64,000 nt of DNA, taken from assembly GCA_009192285.1 (NCBI GenBank), contig WBVU01000005.1, forward strand, positions 2,436,731 through 2,500,730, in the 5' to 3' direction. This DNA comes from Morchella semilibera. Taxonomy: Eukaryota > Ascomycota > Pezizomycetes > Pezizales > Morchellaceae. The translations under genes and the position numbers were made by a program. Numbering within the stretch: the first letter of the stretch is position 1; each line of letters starts with the position of its first letter. The notes under the pieces are model-generated. The model was given only the letters and a program-made list of their open reading frames with translations. It made no database searches and was not told the origin of the DNA. Positions 34,891 through 43,799 of this stretch are shown here, in pieces.

Positions 34891-37301
34891 GTTTGGGTTC
34901 TCCCGGTGCGATTTCTGCTACTGCTCCAGATCAGTCGGGTTTTCACGAGGACCTGTCTTAGGTGGCTTAGGCCAGGTTCCCCCTCTTTTTTTGTCTGCTT
35001 CTGCTGCTTCTAGTGTCTCTGATGAGAAGGTCTCAGATAACGATTATCTTGTTGTCTCATGTATTGTATCTGATGAAAATAAAACTGTTAAGACCTACTC
35101 GCTTGTTGACACCGGGGCTTCCGGATTTGCATTCATTGATGAATCATTTGTACGCCACAAGGAAATTCCCACTACTCTTCTCTCCAATCCCCGTGCTCTT
35201 CATGTTATCGACGGTAGAGAAATCTCCTCCGGTAGCATTACCCATATTGTTCATTTTTCTCTCCGCATTCAAGGTCATGTCGAAGAGATTTCCGCGTATG
35301 TTACTCGCTTGGGACATTATCCGTTAGTGCTAGGTATTCCCTGGCTCCGCCGACATAATGTCAACATTAATTTCGCTGATAACTTGTTGACCTTCGGGTC
35401 CCCTCGTTGTCTTCAACGTTGCAATGATTATTAAGTCCCTGTTTATGTTAAAGGAATTACTTCGCCTCTCCCTGCCAGTCACGACTTCGAGATTGTCAGT
35501 GCTGCCACCTTTGCCGAGACCACCCAGAGACTGACCGTTTATGCCCTGTTCCTTGGTGATTCTACGGAGTCGATACCTTCGGAAATTGCTGCTTTAGTCC
35601 CCCCTAAACATTATCACTTCTGGCAACGGTTTGGAAAAGAAGGCCCCCAGAAGCTGCCTCCTCATCGTCCCTATGATATCCGAATTAATCTCCATGAGGG
35701 AAAGGAACCCCCCTTTAGCCCTCTGTACAGCATGTCCCGGGACGAATTGGCCGCACTGATCGAATATATAGACGATATGTTGAAGAAGGGCTTCATTGAA
35801 TCTAGCTCCTCCCCCGCTGGATCTCCTGTTCTGTTTGTGAAGAAACCTGATGGTGGTCTTCGATTCTGTGTGGACTATCAAGGATTGAATGCCATTACGG
35901 TTAAAAACCGCTATCCGTTGCCGCTACCTAAGGAAACCTTTAATCATCTCTGTAAGGCCAAGTGGTATACGAAGTTGGATCTGAAGAATGCTTACAATTT
36001 GGTCCGAGTTGCAGCTGGAGACAAATGAAAAACGGCGTTCCGCACTAGAGTCGGCCACTTTCAGTATAAAGTAATGCCTTTTGGATTGACCAACGCTCCT
36101 GCCGTCTTTCAGCACTTTATTAACGATACCCTTCGCCCCTTTTTAGACCGCTTCTGCACGGCTTATCTTGATGATATCCTTATTTATAGTGAGGATTTGG
36201 AATCACACCGCGACCATGTTAACCAGGTTCTGCAAGCTCTTACCGACGCCGACCTTTACTACTCCTCCGAGAAGTGCGAATTCCAGGTCAAGGAAGTAAA
36301 GTATCTGGGTATGACTATTACCACCGAAGGCCTGAAGCTCGACCCCAAAAAGGTTGAAACCATTGTTAAGTGGGTCCGTCTCCTAAATGTTAGGGATATA
36401 CAGGTATTCAATGGTTGGGCCAATTTCTATCGACGCTTTATTAAAAATTATTCGGGGATTGTCCGTCCTCTTACATTGCTTACCAAGGGAAATGTACTGT
36501 TTATATGATCCCCGGCTTGCAAAGAGGCGTTTGAAGGATTGAAGACTGCGTTTACCACTGCCCCAATTCTTCGACATTTTGACTTTGATCGCCGAGCCAC
36601 TGTAGAAACAGATGCGTCAGACTATGTTTCAGGTGGTACTCTCTCTCAGTACAGTGATGAGAATATTCTCCACCCTGTTGCTTATTTCTCTGGAACTCAC
36701 TCCCCCGCTGAATGCAATTACGAGATCTACGATAAAGAATTGCTGGCTATTATTAAGTGCTTCGAGGAATGGAGAGCTGAACTGATGTGTGTCGCCGAAC
36801 CTATCGAAGCTCTCAGCGATTATCGGAATTTGGAATATTTTATGACCAAGAGAGATCTGAATCGCCAATAGGCATGCTGGTCAGAGTTTCTTTCGCGGTT
36901 TAATTATGTGATTAAGTATCGGCCAGGAAAGCAAGGGGGAAAGCCGGATGCATTGACTAGGAGATCAGGAGATTTGCCTAAAGAGGGGGATGAATGCCTG
37001 ACGCAGCAAATTCAGACAGTGTTGAAGTCCCATAATTTGAGTTTGTTGGCAGCCATTCCGGCTGTCCGAGGACAGTCACCCCTAGAAAAACTCTTTGAAC
37101 AGGCTTATATCACTGACCCATTTCCGAATAAAATCTTAGGACTTCTCCGAGACGGCGTTGGGCACTCCTGAGAGATTACACTAGCAGAATGTTCGACCAG
37201 GAAAGGCCTCCTGACCTACCGCGGGAAACTCTTTATTCCAGATGATGCGTCTCTGCACTTGCACCTGTTGAAAGAACACCATGATGCTCCGTCTGCAGGC
37301 C

Positions 37302-37703
37302 TTTCATGGATACGCTAGGTTCGGAGTGCTGGAAGGATTGGCAGGGTTGGGATTATTGTAAGCTAGGAGGCGGGGATGAGTCAGAGTAGATTCTATGGGT
37401 TTCCGTTACACGAGAACATGAGTCATGGTCGGGATTACGCGGGGATATGAGTCAGGCTTGGCTCTGAATTAATAGGTATATAAGGGAGGCAATGGTGTCG
37501 ACTTCTGTATTTTCTTTCTTCTTCTTTTCTCTTTACGCAACGTCTTCTGTATCTATCTACAATACATTATAGTCCCTACTTTCCAATAGTGACTATCGCT
37601 GTTCCTGGTACTTCTCGTTCATACTTCCCCCCTCTTGGGAAGTATCGCTGCTATTACCCCGCACCCTGCGGAACGAAGCCATAACCTCGACACCCCCTTG
37701 AGA
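37302..37703 (+). mobile_element. Solo LTR nested in the Ty3 integrase region
   Basis: 402 bp flanked by AGGCC on both sides (37297-37301 and 37704-37708), a 5-bp target duplication. Removing it plus one AGGCC rejoins the integrase frame (SAG to HTGKAKTFQLLARSYYW). Inside are ATGAGTCAT at 37418, a second TGAGTCA near 37449, a TATATAA box and a CT-rich leader. It is related in part to the LTR at 12220-12746. Confidence 0.8.
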
Positions 37704-37737
37704 AGGCCACACCGGGAAAGCAAAAACCTTCCAGCTT

Positions 37738-37874
37738 CATCAGCAAGACCCCATTTGTCTCCTGATGTCTCCTGGGTCTCAGGAGACTCAAAAAATCTCC
37801 AGGAGTCTCAGGAGACTCTCAGGAGACCCGGGAGACTGTTGGGAGACTCCAGTCATAAGTTGAGTTTGCTGATG
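37738..37874 (+). mobile_element. CATCAGC-family MITE, copy 5
   Basis: 137 bp flanked by TT on both sides (37736-37737, 37875-37876). Inserted in Ty3 integrase coding DNA, 34 bp from the solo LTR. Its removal restores FQLLARSYYW. Confidence 0.9.
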
Positions 37875-39122
37875 TTCTCGCTCGTTCCTACTATTGGCCA
37901 GGGATGTGCAATACAGTGGACCGCTATGTTAGGAATTGTCATACCTGTAGTCGTAGTAAGACAGCTCGCCATGCCCCCTATGGAGTTCTTCGACCTCTAC
38001 CGATTCCTCAGAGACCTTGGACACATATTTCCATGTACTTCGTTATAGGACTGCCAGAAAGCAAGGGAAGAGATGCGATTCTCATAGTAGTCGACCGCCT
38101 ATCAAAGATGAGGCACTACATTGCCTGTAATACTACCACCGGATCTGAAGACCTTGCACGTTTCTTTATTGACCATGTTTGGAAACTTCATGGTCTTCCC
38201 ACCAGTATTGTTTCTGACCGGGGTACCCAGTTTACATCCGGATTCTGGAAATCCCTGTGCAAGGTTCTTAACATCAATATTGCGATGTCTCCTGCCTTCC
38301 ACCCCAAAACGGATGGCCAAACGGAGCGGATCAATGCGGTGATGGAACAATATCTGAGAAGTTACGTTTCCTATCAACAGGATGACTGAGTAGATTGGCT
38401 ACCGCTTGCTGAATTTGCTTCGAATAATCATCCCTCGGATACGACGCAGGTCTCTCTTTTATGGCCAACTATGGATTCGATCTTCGTTTTACGGAGAACC
38501 TGGCATTGCCCCCGGTTTCGGATCGCCCCCAGGATACTAATGCTCTGGTTCGAAAGATGCACGAGATCCACGACCAGTTGCAAGCTGAAATACGCTATAC
38601 TCAAGATCGACAGGAGACTAATGCCAATATCCGTCGAGTCCCTGCTCCTCTGTATAAAGTAGGTGACGAAGTATGGCTTAATGCCAGGAATATCCAGATC
38701 ACTAGACCCTCCCGGAAGCTTGATTGGAAACGACTCGGCAGGTTTAAGATTAAGTCGGTTATTAGCCCCTATGCCTATGAATTTGATCTCCCCTCCACCA
38801 TGAAGATATATCCTGTCTTTCATGTGTCAAAGCTCGAGCCCTTCGCTACGGATCCTCTACCAGGACATGTTCTCCCTCCGGCACCTTCGGTGATTGTTGA
38901 TGGTGATGAAGAATAGGAAGTTGATGAACTTTTAGACTCTCGCCTTCGCTACTCATGTCTGCAGTATTTGGTTAAGTGGAAGGGCTATGATGCGCCAACT
39001 TGGGAGTATGCTGAGAATCGTACTAACGTCCTCCATCTGTTGACCCATTTTCATACGGCATATCCCACCAAGCTGAGATCTGACGGAGTTCTCGCGGAGC
39101 TCGAACCTAATGAGAGGGCAAC

Positions 39123-39713
39123 TATCATGGCTCCGCCTCCTGCATCTCGCCTCCCGCCAAATCGTCTTCGGAACAGGGTTGTTGGATAGTATCGGTCGAT
39201 GTCGGAAGTAGAATGATGGATTAGGAAGGAGCTCGGGTGATAGAATGTAAGCGCTAGGAAGAATGGGGTAGTATTGGGTTAGAAGTATGGGTATTGGGAA
39301 TAGTACATCAACAAGACTTCATTTGTCTCCTGATGTCTCCTGAGCCTCAGGAGACTCAAAAAATATCTGGGAGTCTCAGGAGACTCTCAGGAGACCCGGG
39401 AGACTCTTGAGAGACTCCAGTCACAAGTTGAGTTTGCTGATGTATGGGTGGTACGGAAGTGGGGGAGGTTCTATGGGATTCTATGGTTATGAGTCATCGG
39501 TGTGACGGGGTAGTTGTATATATAGAGTTCGTTCTTTCCTATGTTTCTGCCTCTCTAGGCAACATCTTCTTTCTGTAGCAATATATTACTTTGGCTTCGG
39601 CCCTCCTACCTGCGCCTTGTCTCTGAACCTGATTTCGAACCTGAACCTGAACCTGCCTCGTCTCGGGTATCCCCTGTGCTGATCCCGTCCTTGTCTCTCT
39701 GTCCTGAATCTAA
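39123..39713 (+). mobile_element. 3' LTR of the Ty3 element, carrying a MITE
   Basis: Begins TATCATGG and ends GAATCTAA. Contains ATGAGTCAT at 39489-39497. The end of the pol frame overlaps its first 67 bases. Length is 591 bp including the MITE copy 6. Confidence 0.85.
39306..39442 (+). mobile_element. CATCAGC-family MITE, copy 6, in the 3' LTR
   Basis: 137 bp. The 5' LTR reads GGGAATAGTATGGGTGG with no insertion; here TA precedes and follows the element (39304-39305, 39443-39444), so the 2-bp target duplication is read directly from the pair. Confidence 0.95.
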
Positions 39714-39745
39714 CGGGGCGGGGTAGGATCAGGGACGGGGCGGGG

Positions 39746-40298
39746 TAAATTCCAGGACAGAGACAGGACGGAGTCGGCTCAGGATACAACCAAGGCGGAG
39801 CAGGTTCAGATTCGGATTCAGGTTCAGGAACGAGGCGAAACAGGGGGGCCGAAGCCAAAGTGATATATTGCTAACAGAAAGAAGACGTTGCCTAGAGAGG
39901 CAGAAAGATAGGAAAGAACAAGCACTATATATACAACTATTCCCTCACCCCGATGAATCACACCATAGAAACCCATAGAAACTCCCACACTCCTGTACCA
40001 CCCATACTATTCCCAATAACCCCAACTCTATCCCGTTGCTACTCAATCCTTCCTAGTGCTTACATTCCATTACATCAGCAAGCTTCACCATTTGTGACTG
40101 GAGTCTCCTGAGTCTCCTGACAATCTCCTGAGTCTCCTGAGACCCCTGTAATCTCCTGAGACTTGTAAAATCTTGCTGATGTACCCGAGCTCCTTCCTAA
40201 CCCATCACTCTACTTCCGACATCGACCGATATTATTCAACAACCCTGTTCCGAAGACGCCTTGGCGGAAGGCGGGGTGTAGGAGGAGGAGCCATGATA
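39746..40298 (-). mobile_element. Inverted LTR of a second Ty3 copy
   Basis: Reverse complement of the gypsy LTR: starts TAAATTCC at 39746 and ends CCATGATA at 40298. It holds a MITE (40073-40181). It is separated by 32 bp of CGGGG-rich DNA from the plus-strand 3' LTR, making a tail-to-tail inverted repeat. Its GCN4-type site has decayed to ATGAATCA at about 39953. Confidence 0.85.
40073..40181. mobile_element. CATCAGC-family MITE, copy 7 (109-bp variant)
   Basis: Ends CATCAGCAAG and TTGCTGATG, with TA on both sides (40071-40072, 40182-40183). The interior is a shorter, rearranged set of TCTCCTGAG blocks. Its position in the LTR differs from copy 6, so the two inserted independently. Confidence 0.85.
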
Positions 40299-40350
40299 GT
40301 TGCCCTCTCTTCAGGTTCGAGCTCCGCGAGAACTCCTTCAGGTCTCGAGT
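40232..40350 (-). pseudogene. C-terminal pol fragment of the second Ty3 copy
   Basis: On the minus strand the frame reads EGVLAELEP, ERATIMAPPP and RLRNRVVE then a stop, matching the end of the first element's pol (DGVLAELEP...RLRNRVVG). It is cut off at about 40345 by DNA resembling the start of the LTR family that follows. Confidence 0.75.
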
Positions 40351-40396
40351 CCCGGCGTCTTGGCATCAGTCCAGAGGGTTCGGTGGTCGAAGCGCT

Positions 40397-41015
40397 TGTG
40401 ACAGAGTAACCTGACGCAAAGAAGAAGATAACAATGATGACGCAGAAGAACCCGGGGGCACAGTCTAAGCGACGAGGGGACCGACGAAGACAAGGATAAC
40501 ACCGGGCCGGCACGAGTACAGGCACCGGCGAATGTAAAAGCACAAGGGTACAGGACAGAGAGAGTGAGGACCGGATGGACCTCAACGAGAACGATGAGAG
40601 GTACTATGGGTTTCCTCTTGTTAGAGGATCGAGTCTTTGGTACGAGAGGCTATGGCTTTAGAATAGGAGTAGATTCTTATGTACCGAGATAACAGGAAGA
40701 CGAGACAGAGAGAAAAGAAAGAAAGAACTAAGGAAAACTTCTATCCCTGCTATTTAACACACCTCCTTCACCAGTCCGCTATGACTCATGCCTTCATTCC
40801 TAGAATCCCATCAAAACCCATCGCTACCACACCTCGTGTTTCTTCCCACCATCTTCACTATTTACATTACCAATCCATCACGCCATCGAACCTCCTAGAA
40901 CCTAATGACGACACCCCCTCCTCAGCACACCTCTTCCTCGCTTAACATTTCTCCAACAATCACAACAGCGCTTCGACTACCAAACCCTCGGGACCTATGC
41001 CAAGACGCCAGGACA
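40397..41015 (-). mobile_element. LTR family 2, copy A
   Basis: About 619 bp. On the minus strand it starts TGTCCTGGCG and ends CTCTGTCACA. ATGACTCAT stands at 40781-40789. It is highly similar to copies B and C and in the same orientation. No clean target duplication (flanks GCGCT and GAACT). A ~49-bp piece of the same LTR start lies in the opposite direction at about 40348-40396. Confidence 0.75.
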
Positions 41016-41228
41016 GAACTCGGCCCAGCCTTGTTCTGTTTCGGAGTGATGGGTGGTGATGTCGATCGCATATTGCTGAACCCCTCCATGTGCTCTTTGA
41101 AGGAGGGCATATGCTTGCTTCGCTTTTTCCGTTGCGGCGAGGTCCACTTCAAGGTGGGCGACAAAGGGCCCTTCGGGATCTATATGGAGCTTTTGATAAT
41201 CAAATCCATTGGTAGCTGGAGCAGTCAT
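41016..41228 (-). pseudogene. Short gag-start remnant between LTRs
   Basis: Minus-strand ATG at 41228 opens a frame (MTAPATNGFDYQKLHID...) that runs about 70 codons up to the border with LTR copy A. A leader of about 50 bp separates it from LTR copy B. Its placement after an LTR suggests the start of an internal ORF of the element that owns these LTRs, the rest having been deleted. No domain is recognisable. Confidence 0.4.
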
Positions 41229-41284
41229 GATGAACTATGGTGCAAGGAACTTCGAGCTGTGCCAGTCGAGTAAAGGTGGTCTCG

Positions 41285-41917
41285 TGTAACGGAGTAACCC
41301 GACGCAAAGAAGAAGATGACAATGATGACGCAGAAGAACCCGAGGAGTACAGCCTAGCGACGAGGAGACTGTCGAAGACAAAGGCAACACCGGGGCAGGC
41401 ACAAGCACAGGCACCGGCGAAGGCAAAGGCAAGGACAAAGGCACAAGGGCACAGGGCAGGGAGAGTGAGGATCAGATGGACCTCAACGAGAACGATGAGA
41501 AATGCTATGAGTTTCCTCTTGTCAGAGGATCAAGTATTTGGTACGAGAGGCTATGGCTTAAAAATAGGAGTAAATTTCTATGTTCCGAGATGACAGGAAG
41601 ACGAGACAGAGAGAAAAGAAAGAAAGAACTAAGGAAAACTTCTATCCCCTTTATTTAACACACCTCCTTCACCAGTCCGCTATGACTCACACTTCCGCTC
41701 ATAGAACTCCATAGAAACCCGTCGCTTACCCCACCTCGTATTCCTCCCCACCAACTCCGTTATTCATATTATAAATTCATCACGCCACCGAATCTCCTAG
41801 AACCTAATGACGACACCCTCCCTTTAACACACCCTTTCCTCGCTCAACTATTCCTAAACAATCACAACAGCGCTTCGCCTACCAAGCCCTCGGGACCGAT
41901 GCCAAGACGCTGGGACA
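41285..41917 (-). mobile_element. LTR family 2, copy B, with 5-bp target duplication
   Basis: 633 bp, TG...CA ends on the minus strand, flanked by TCTCG on both sides (41280-41284, 41918-41922). This marks it as a solo LTR inserted in the leader next to the gag-start remnant. A GCN4-type ATGACTCA occurs at 41682. Confidence 0.85.
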
Positions 41918-42083
41918 TCTCGTCTTAGTGTGACGGAGTAGCTTGACGCAAAGAAGAAGATGACAATGGTGACGCAGAAAGACCCGAGGAGCACAGCCTA
42001 AGCGACGAGGAGACCGACGAGGATAAAGGTAACACTGGGCAGGCACAAGCACAGACACTGGCAAAGGCAAAGGTAAGGGCAAA

Positions 42084-42220
42084 CATCAGCAAACTCAACT
42101 TGTGACTGGAGTCTCCCAAGAGTCTCCCGGGTCTCCTGAGAGTCTCCTGAGACTCCTGGATATTTTTCAAGTCTCCTGAGGCTCAGGAGACATCAGGAGA
42201 CAAATGAAGTCTTGCTGATG
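42084..42220 (-). mobile_element. CATCAGC-family MITE, copy 8
   Basis: 137 bp flanked by AA on both sides (42082-42083, 42221-42222). LTR copies A and B lack it at the matching position, where a single AA is seen. Confidence 0.95.
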
Positions 42221-42382
42221 AAGGCACAAGGGCACAGAGCAGGGAGAGTGAGGACCAGATAGACCTCAATGAGAATGATGAGAGGTGCTATGGGTTTCCT
42301 CTCGTCAGAGGATCGAGTATTTGGTACAAGAGGCTATGGCTTAGAAATAGGAGTAGATTCCTATGTACCGAGATAACAGGAA

Positions 42383-42519
42383 CATCAGCAAGACTTCATT
42401 TGTCTCCTGATATCTCCTGAGCCTCAGGAGACTCAAAAAATATCCAGGAGTTTCAGGAGACTCTCAGGAGACCTGGGAGACTGTTGGGAGACTCCAGTCA
42501 CAAGTTGAGTTTGGTGATG
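42383..42519 (+). mobile_element. CATCAGC-family MITE, copy 9
   Basis: 137 bp flanked by AA on both sides (42381-42382, 42520-42521). LTR copies A and B read ACAGGAAGACGAG uninterrupted, so the duplicated AA is seen directly. The right end has one change (GGTGATG). Confidence 0.95.
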
Positions 42520-43031
42520 AAGACGAGACGAAGAAAAAAGAAAGAAAGAACTGAGGAAAACATCTAACTCTGCTATTTAACACTTCCCCTCCAACAGTCC
42601 GCTATGACTCATACATCAGTTTATAGAAACCCACAGAAACCCGTCGCATCCACACCTCACATTCCTCCCCACCATCTCTGCTATTTACATTACAAATCCC
42701 TCACGCCATCGAACCCCCTAGAACCAAATGACAACAACCTCCTTTAGCACACCCCTTCTTCGTTTAACCATTCCTAAATAATCACAACAGCGCTTCGACT
42801 ACCGAACCCTCGGGGCCGATGTCAAGACGCCGGGACACCTAGTGACGGATTAAGCGGGACCGAAGGCGCACATGAAGTTATGTATGTATAGTGTGCTCGA
42901 TCTTGAAGGTGACAGCGCCTGTCTAGACAGGGTGTGCTCCTATATATTATCTAAAAGTCCTCTATATTTTCTTTTGTCTATTTCTCTGGTGGAGTTTTTA
43001 AAACATCCAAAATGGGCGTTTTTGTATAGGG

Positions 43032-43104
43032 TGGGTAATAAGTCATCGGACAGTCCTGCTTGCGAGTGCGCACTCTGTGCGTTCGTCTGATGATTTATTA
43101 CCCA
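43032..43104. repeat. Foldback: 20-bp inverted repeat
   Basis: TGGGTAATAAGTCATCGGAC pairs with GTCTGATGATTTATTACCCA (two mismatches) across 33 bp that include a smaller TGCGCA palindrome. It may be a tiny inverted-repeat element. Confidence 0.7.
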
Positions 43105-43194
43105 ATGCTGTTATAAAGCGCCAAGACTTGGTTAAGTGGAACTGTATTACAACCCACTACATGGGTGGATTAGTGCCCGCTTTCGTATGCTACG

Positions 43195-43572
43195 TATGGT
43201 GCGGCGCGCCTTAAAGGTGACATAAATTTCACTACGAATAACTTTTTAACCAGACAGGATATCAAAAATCTATGAAGCTAAATTGTAGGTATAGGTATGA
43301 TAAAGATTTTGGCTTCATAGATTTTTGATATCTTGTCTTATTGAAAAGTTATTAGTGATGCCATTTACCTGTTTTTGTATGTAAAAAGCGCCAAGACCTG
43401 GTGAAGTGGAACAGTATTATACCAATTTATACCCTTCATTACAGAGTTGTGGCTAAGATGTTCATAAAGTGGCTGGATTACAATGCTCTAATTGGTTCAA
43501 AAGCATCCGGAGTAGCCAAGATTGTTCCAGCTGAAATACTGACATGTCACCTTTAAGCCGCGCCGCACCATA
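43195..43572. mobile_element. 378-bp terminal-inverted-repeat element (MITE-like), TA ends
   Basis: The 28-base ends, beginning TATGGTGCGGCGC and containing TTAAAGGTGACA, are inverted repeats with one mismatch. If the outer TA is the target duplication the element is 43197-43570, as for Tc1/mariner-type MITEs. Inside is a second imperfect ~42-bp inverted repeat (about 43236-43354) with a perfect 21-bp core. No ORF for a transposase. Confidence 0.8.
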
Positions 43573-43593
43573 TTCTCAGGGACCCTTCTAAAC

Positions 43594-43613
43594 ACCTCCC
43601 CCCCCCCCCCCCC
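43594..43613. repeat. Poly-C tract
   Basis: An uninterrupted run of about 18-19 C residues upstream of the NLR-like gene. Confidence 0.9.
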
Positions 43614-43799
43614 CGAAATAACACAACTTCACTCTATCATTCACAGTCTTCTTATTTCTGGTACAAACCATCTCGTTATTGCCATCGATATACGCCGTCA
43701 TCCATCTTGTAATCCGAAATCTCCGCTAGCCTTGTTTTCCAGCACCGGTTCAGCAAAACCCGTGAGGCAGCCAACAAGCACATTCGAACAGACCAAGCT

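Larger units (their letters stand above)
34990..39189 (+). pseudogene. Ty3 pol remnant: protease, RT, RNase H, integrase, chromodomain
   Basis: Domains in order: aspartic protease (DTGASG at about 35108); reverse transcriptase (FCVDYQGLN near 35865, active site YLDDILIY near 36164); RNase H (ETDASD near 36606); integrase zinc finger split by the nested LTR (HLHLLKEHH before it, NCHTCSRSK after it), integrase core aspartates in VVDRLSK and SDRGTQF and glutamate in GQTERINAVME (to about 38345); and a C-terminal chromodomain (QYLVKWKGYDAPTWEY near 38960). Stops: TAA 35432, TGA 36026, TGA 36506, TAG 36869, TGA 37169, TGA 38387, TAG 38914, plus frameshifts near 34900-35010 and 38470. The chromodomain places it among chromoviruses, which target modified histones. 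The frame ends in the 3' LTR at 39189. Not functional. Confidence 0.85.
32970..39713 (+). mobile_element. Ty3/gypsy chromovirus, full-length but dead
   Basis: LTRs of about 453 bp at 32970-33422 and 39123-39713 (the latter 452 bp once its MITE and target duplication are removed) differ at roughly 18-20 positions by eye, about 96% identity. CGGGG flanks both outer ends (32965-32969 and 39714-39718), a typical 5-bp Ty3 target duplication. The interior has gag, protease, reverse transcriptase, RNase H, integrase and chromodomain in the canonical order. At least eight in-frame stops and two frameshifts show it cannot make its proteins. Later insertions into it are a solo LTR (37302-37703) and MITEs (37738-37874, 39306-39442). 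Confidence 0.9.
41929..42837 (-). mobile_element. LTR family 2, copy C, carrying two MITEs
   Basis: 909 bp, or about 631 bp without the two MITEs. The flanks CTTAG and CCTAG are a near-perfect 5-bp duplication. ATGACTCAT at 42604-42612. It lies 6 bp from the target duplication of copy B. Confidence 0.85.

Noticed and set aside
37302-37320. Apparent HGYAR reading at the left edge of the nested LTR, which looked like continued integrase
   Set aside because: The AGGCC duplication and the restored frame on the right side show that this is inserted LTR DNA.
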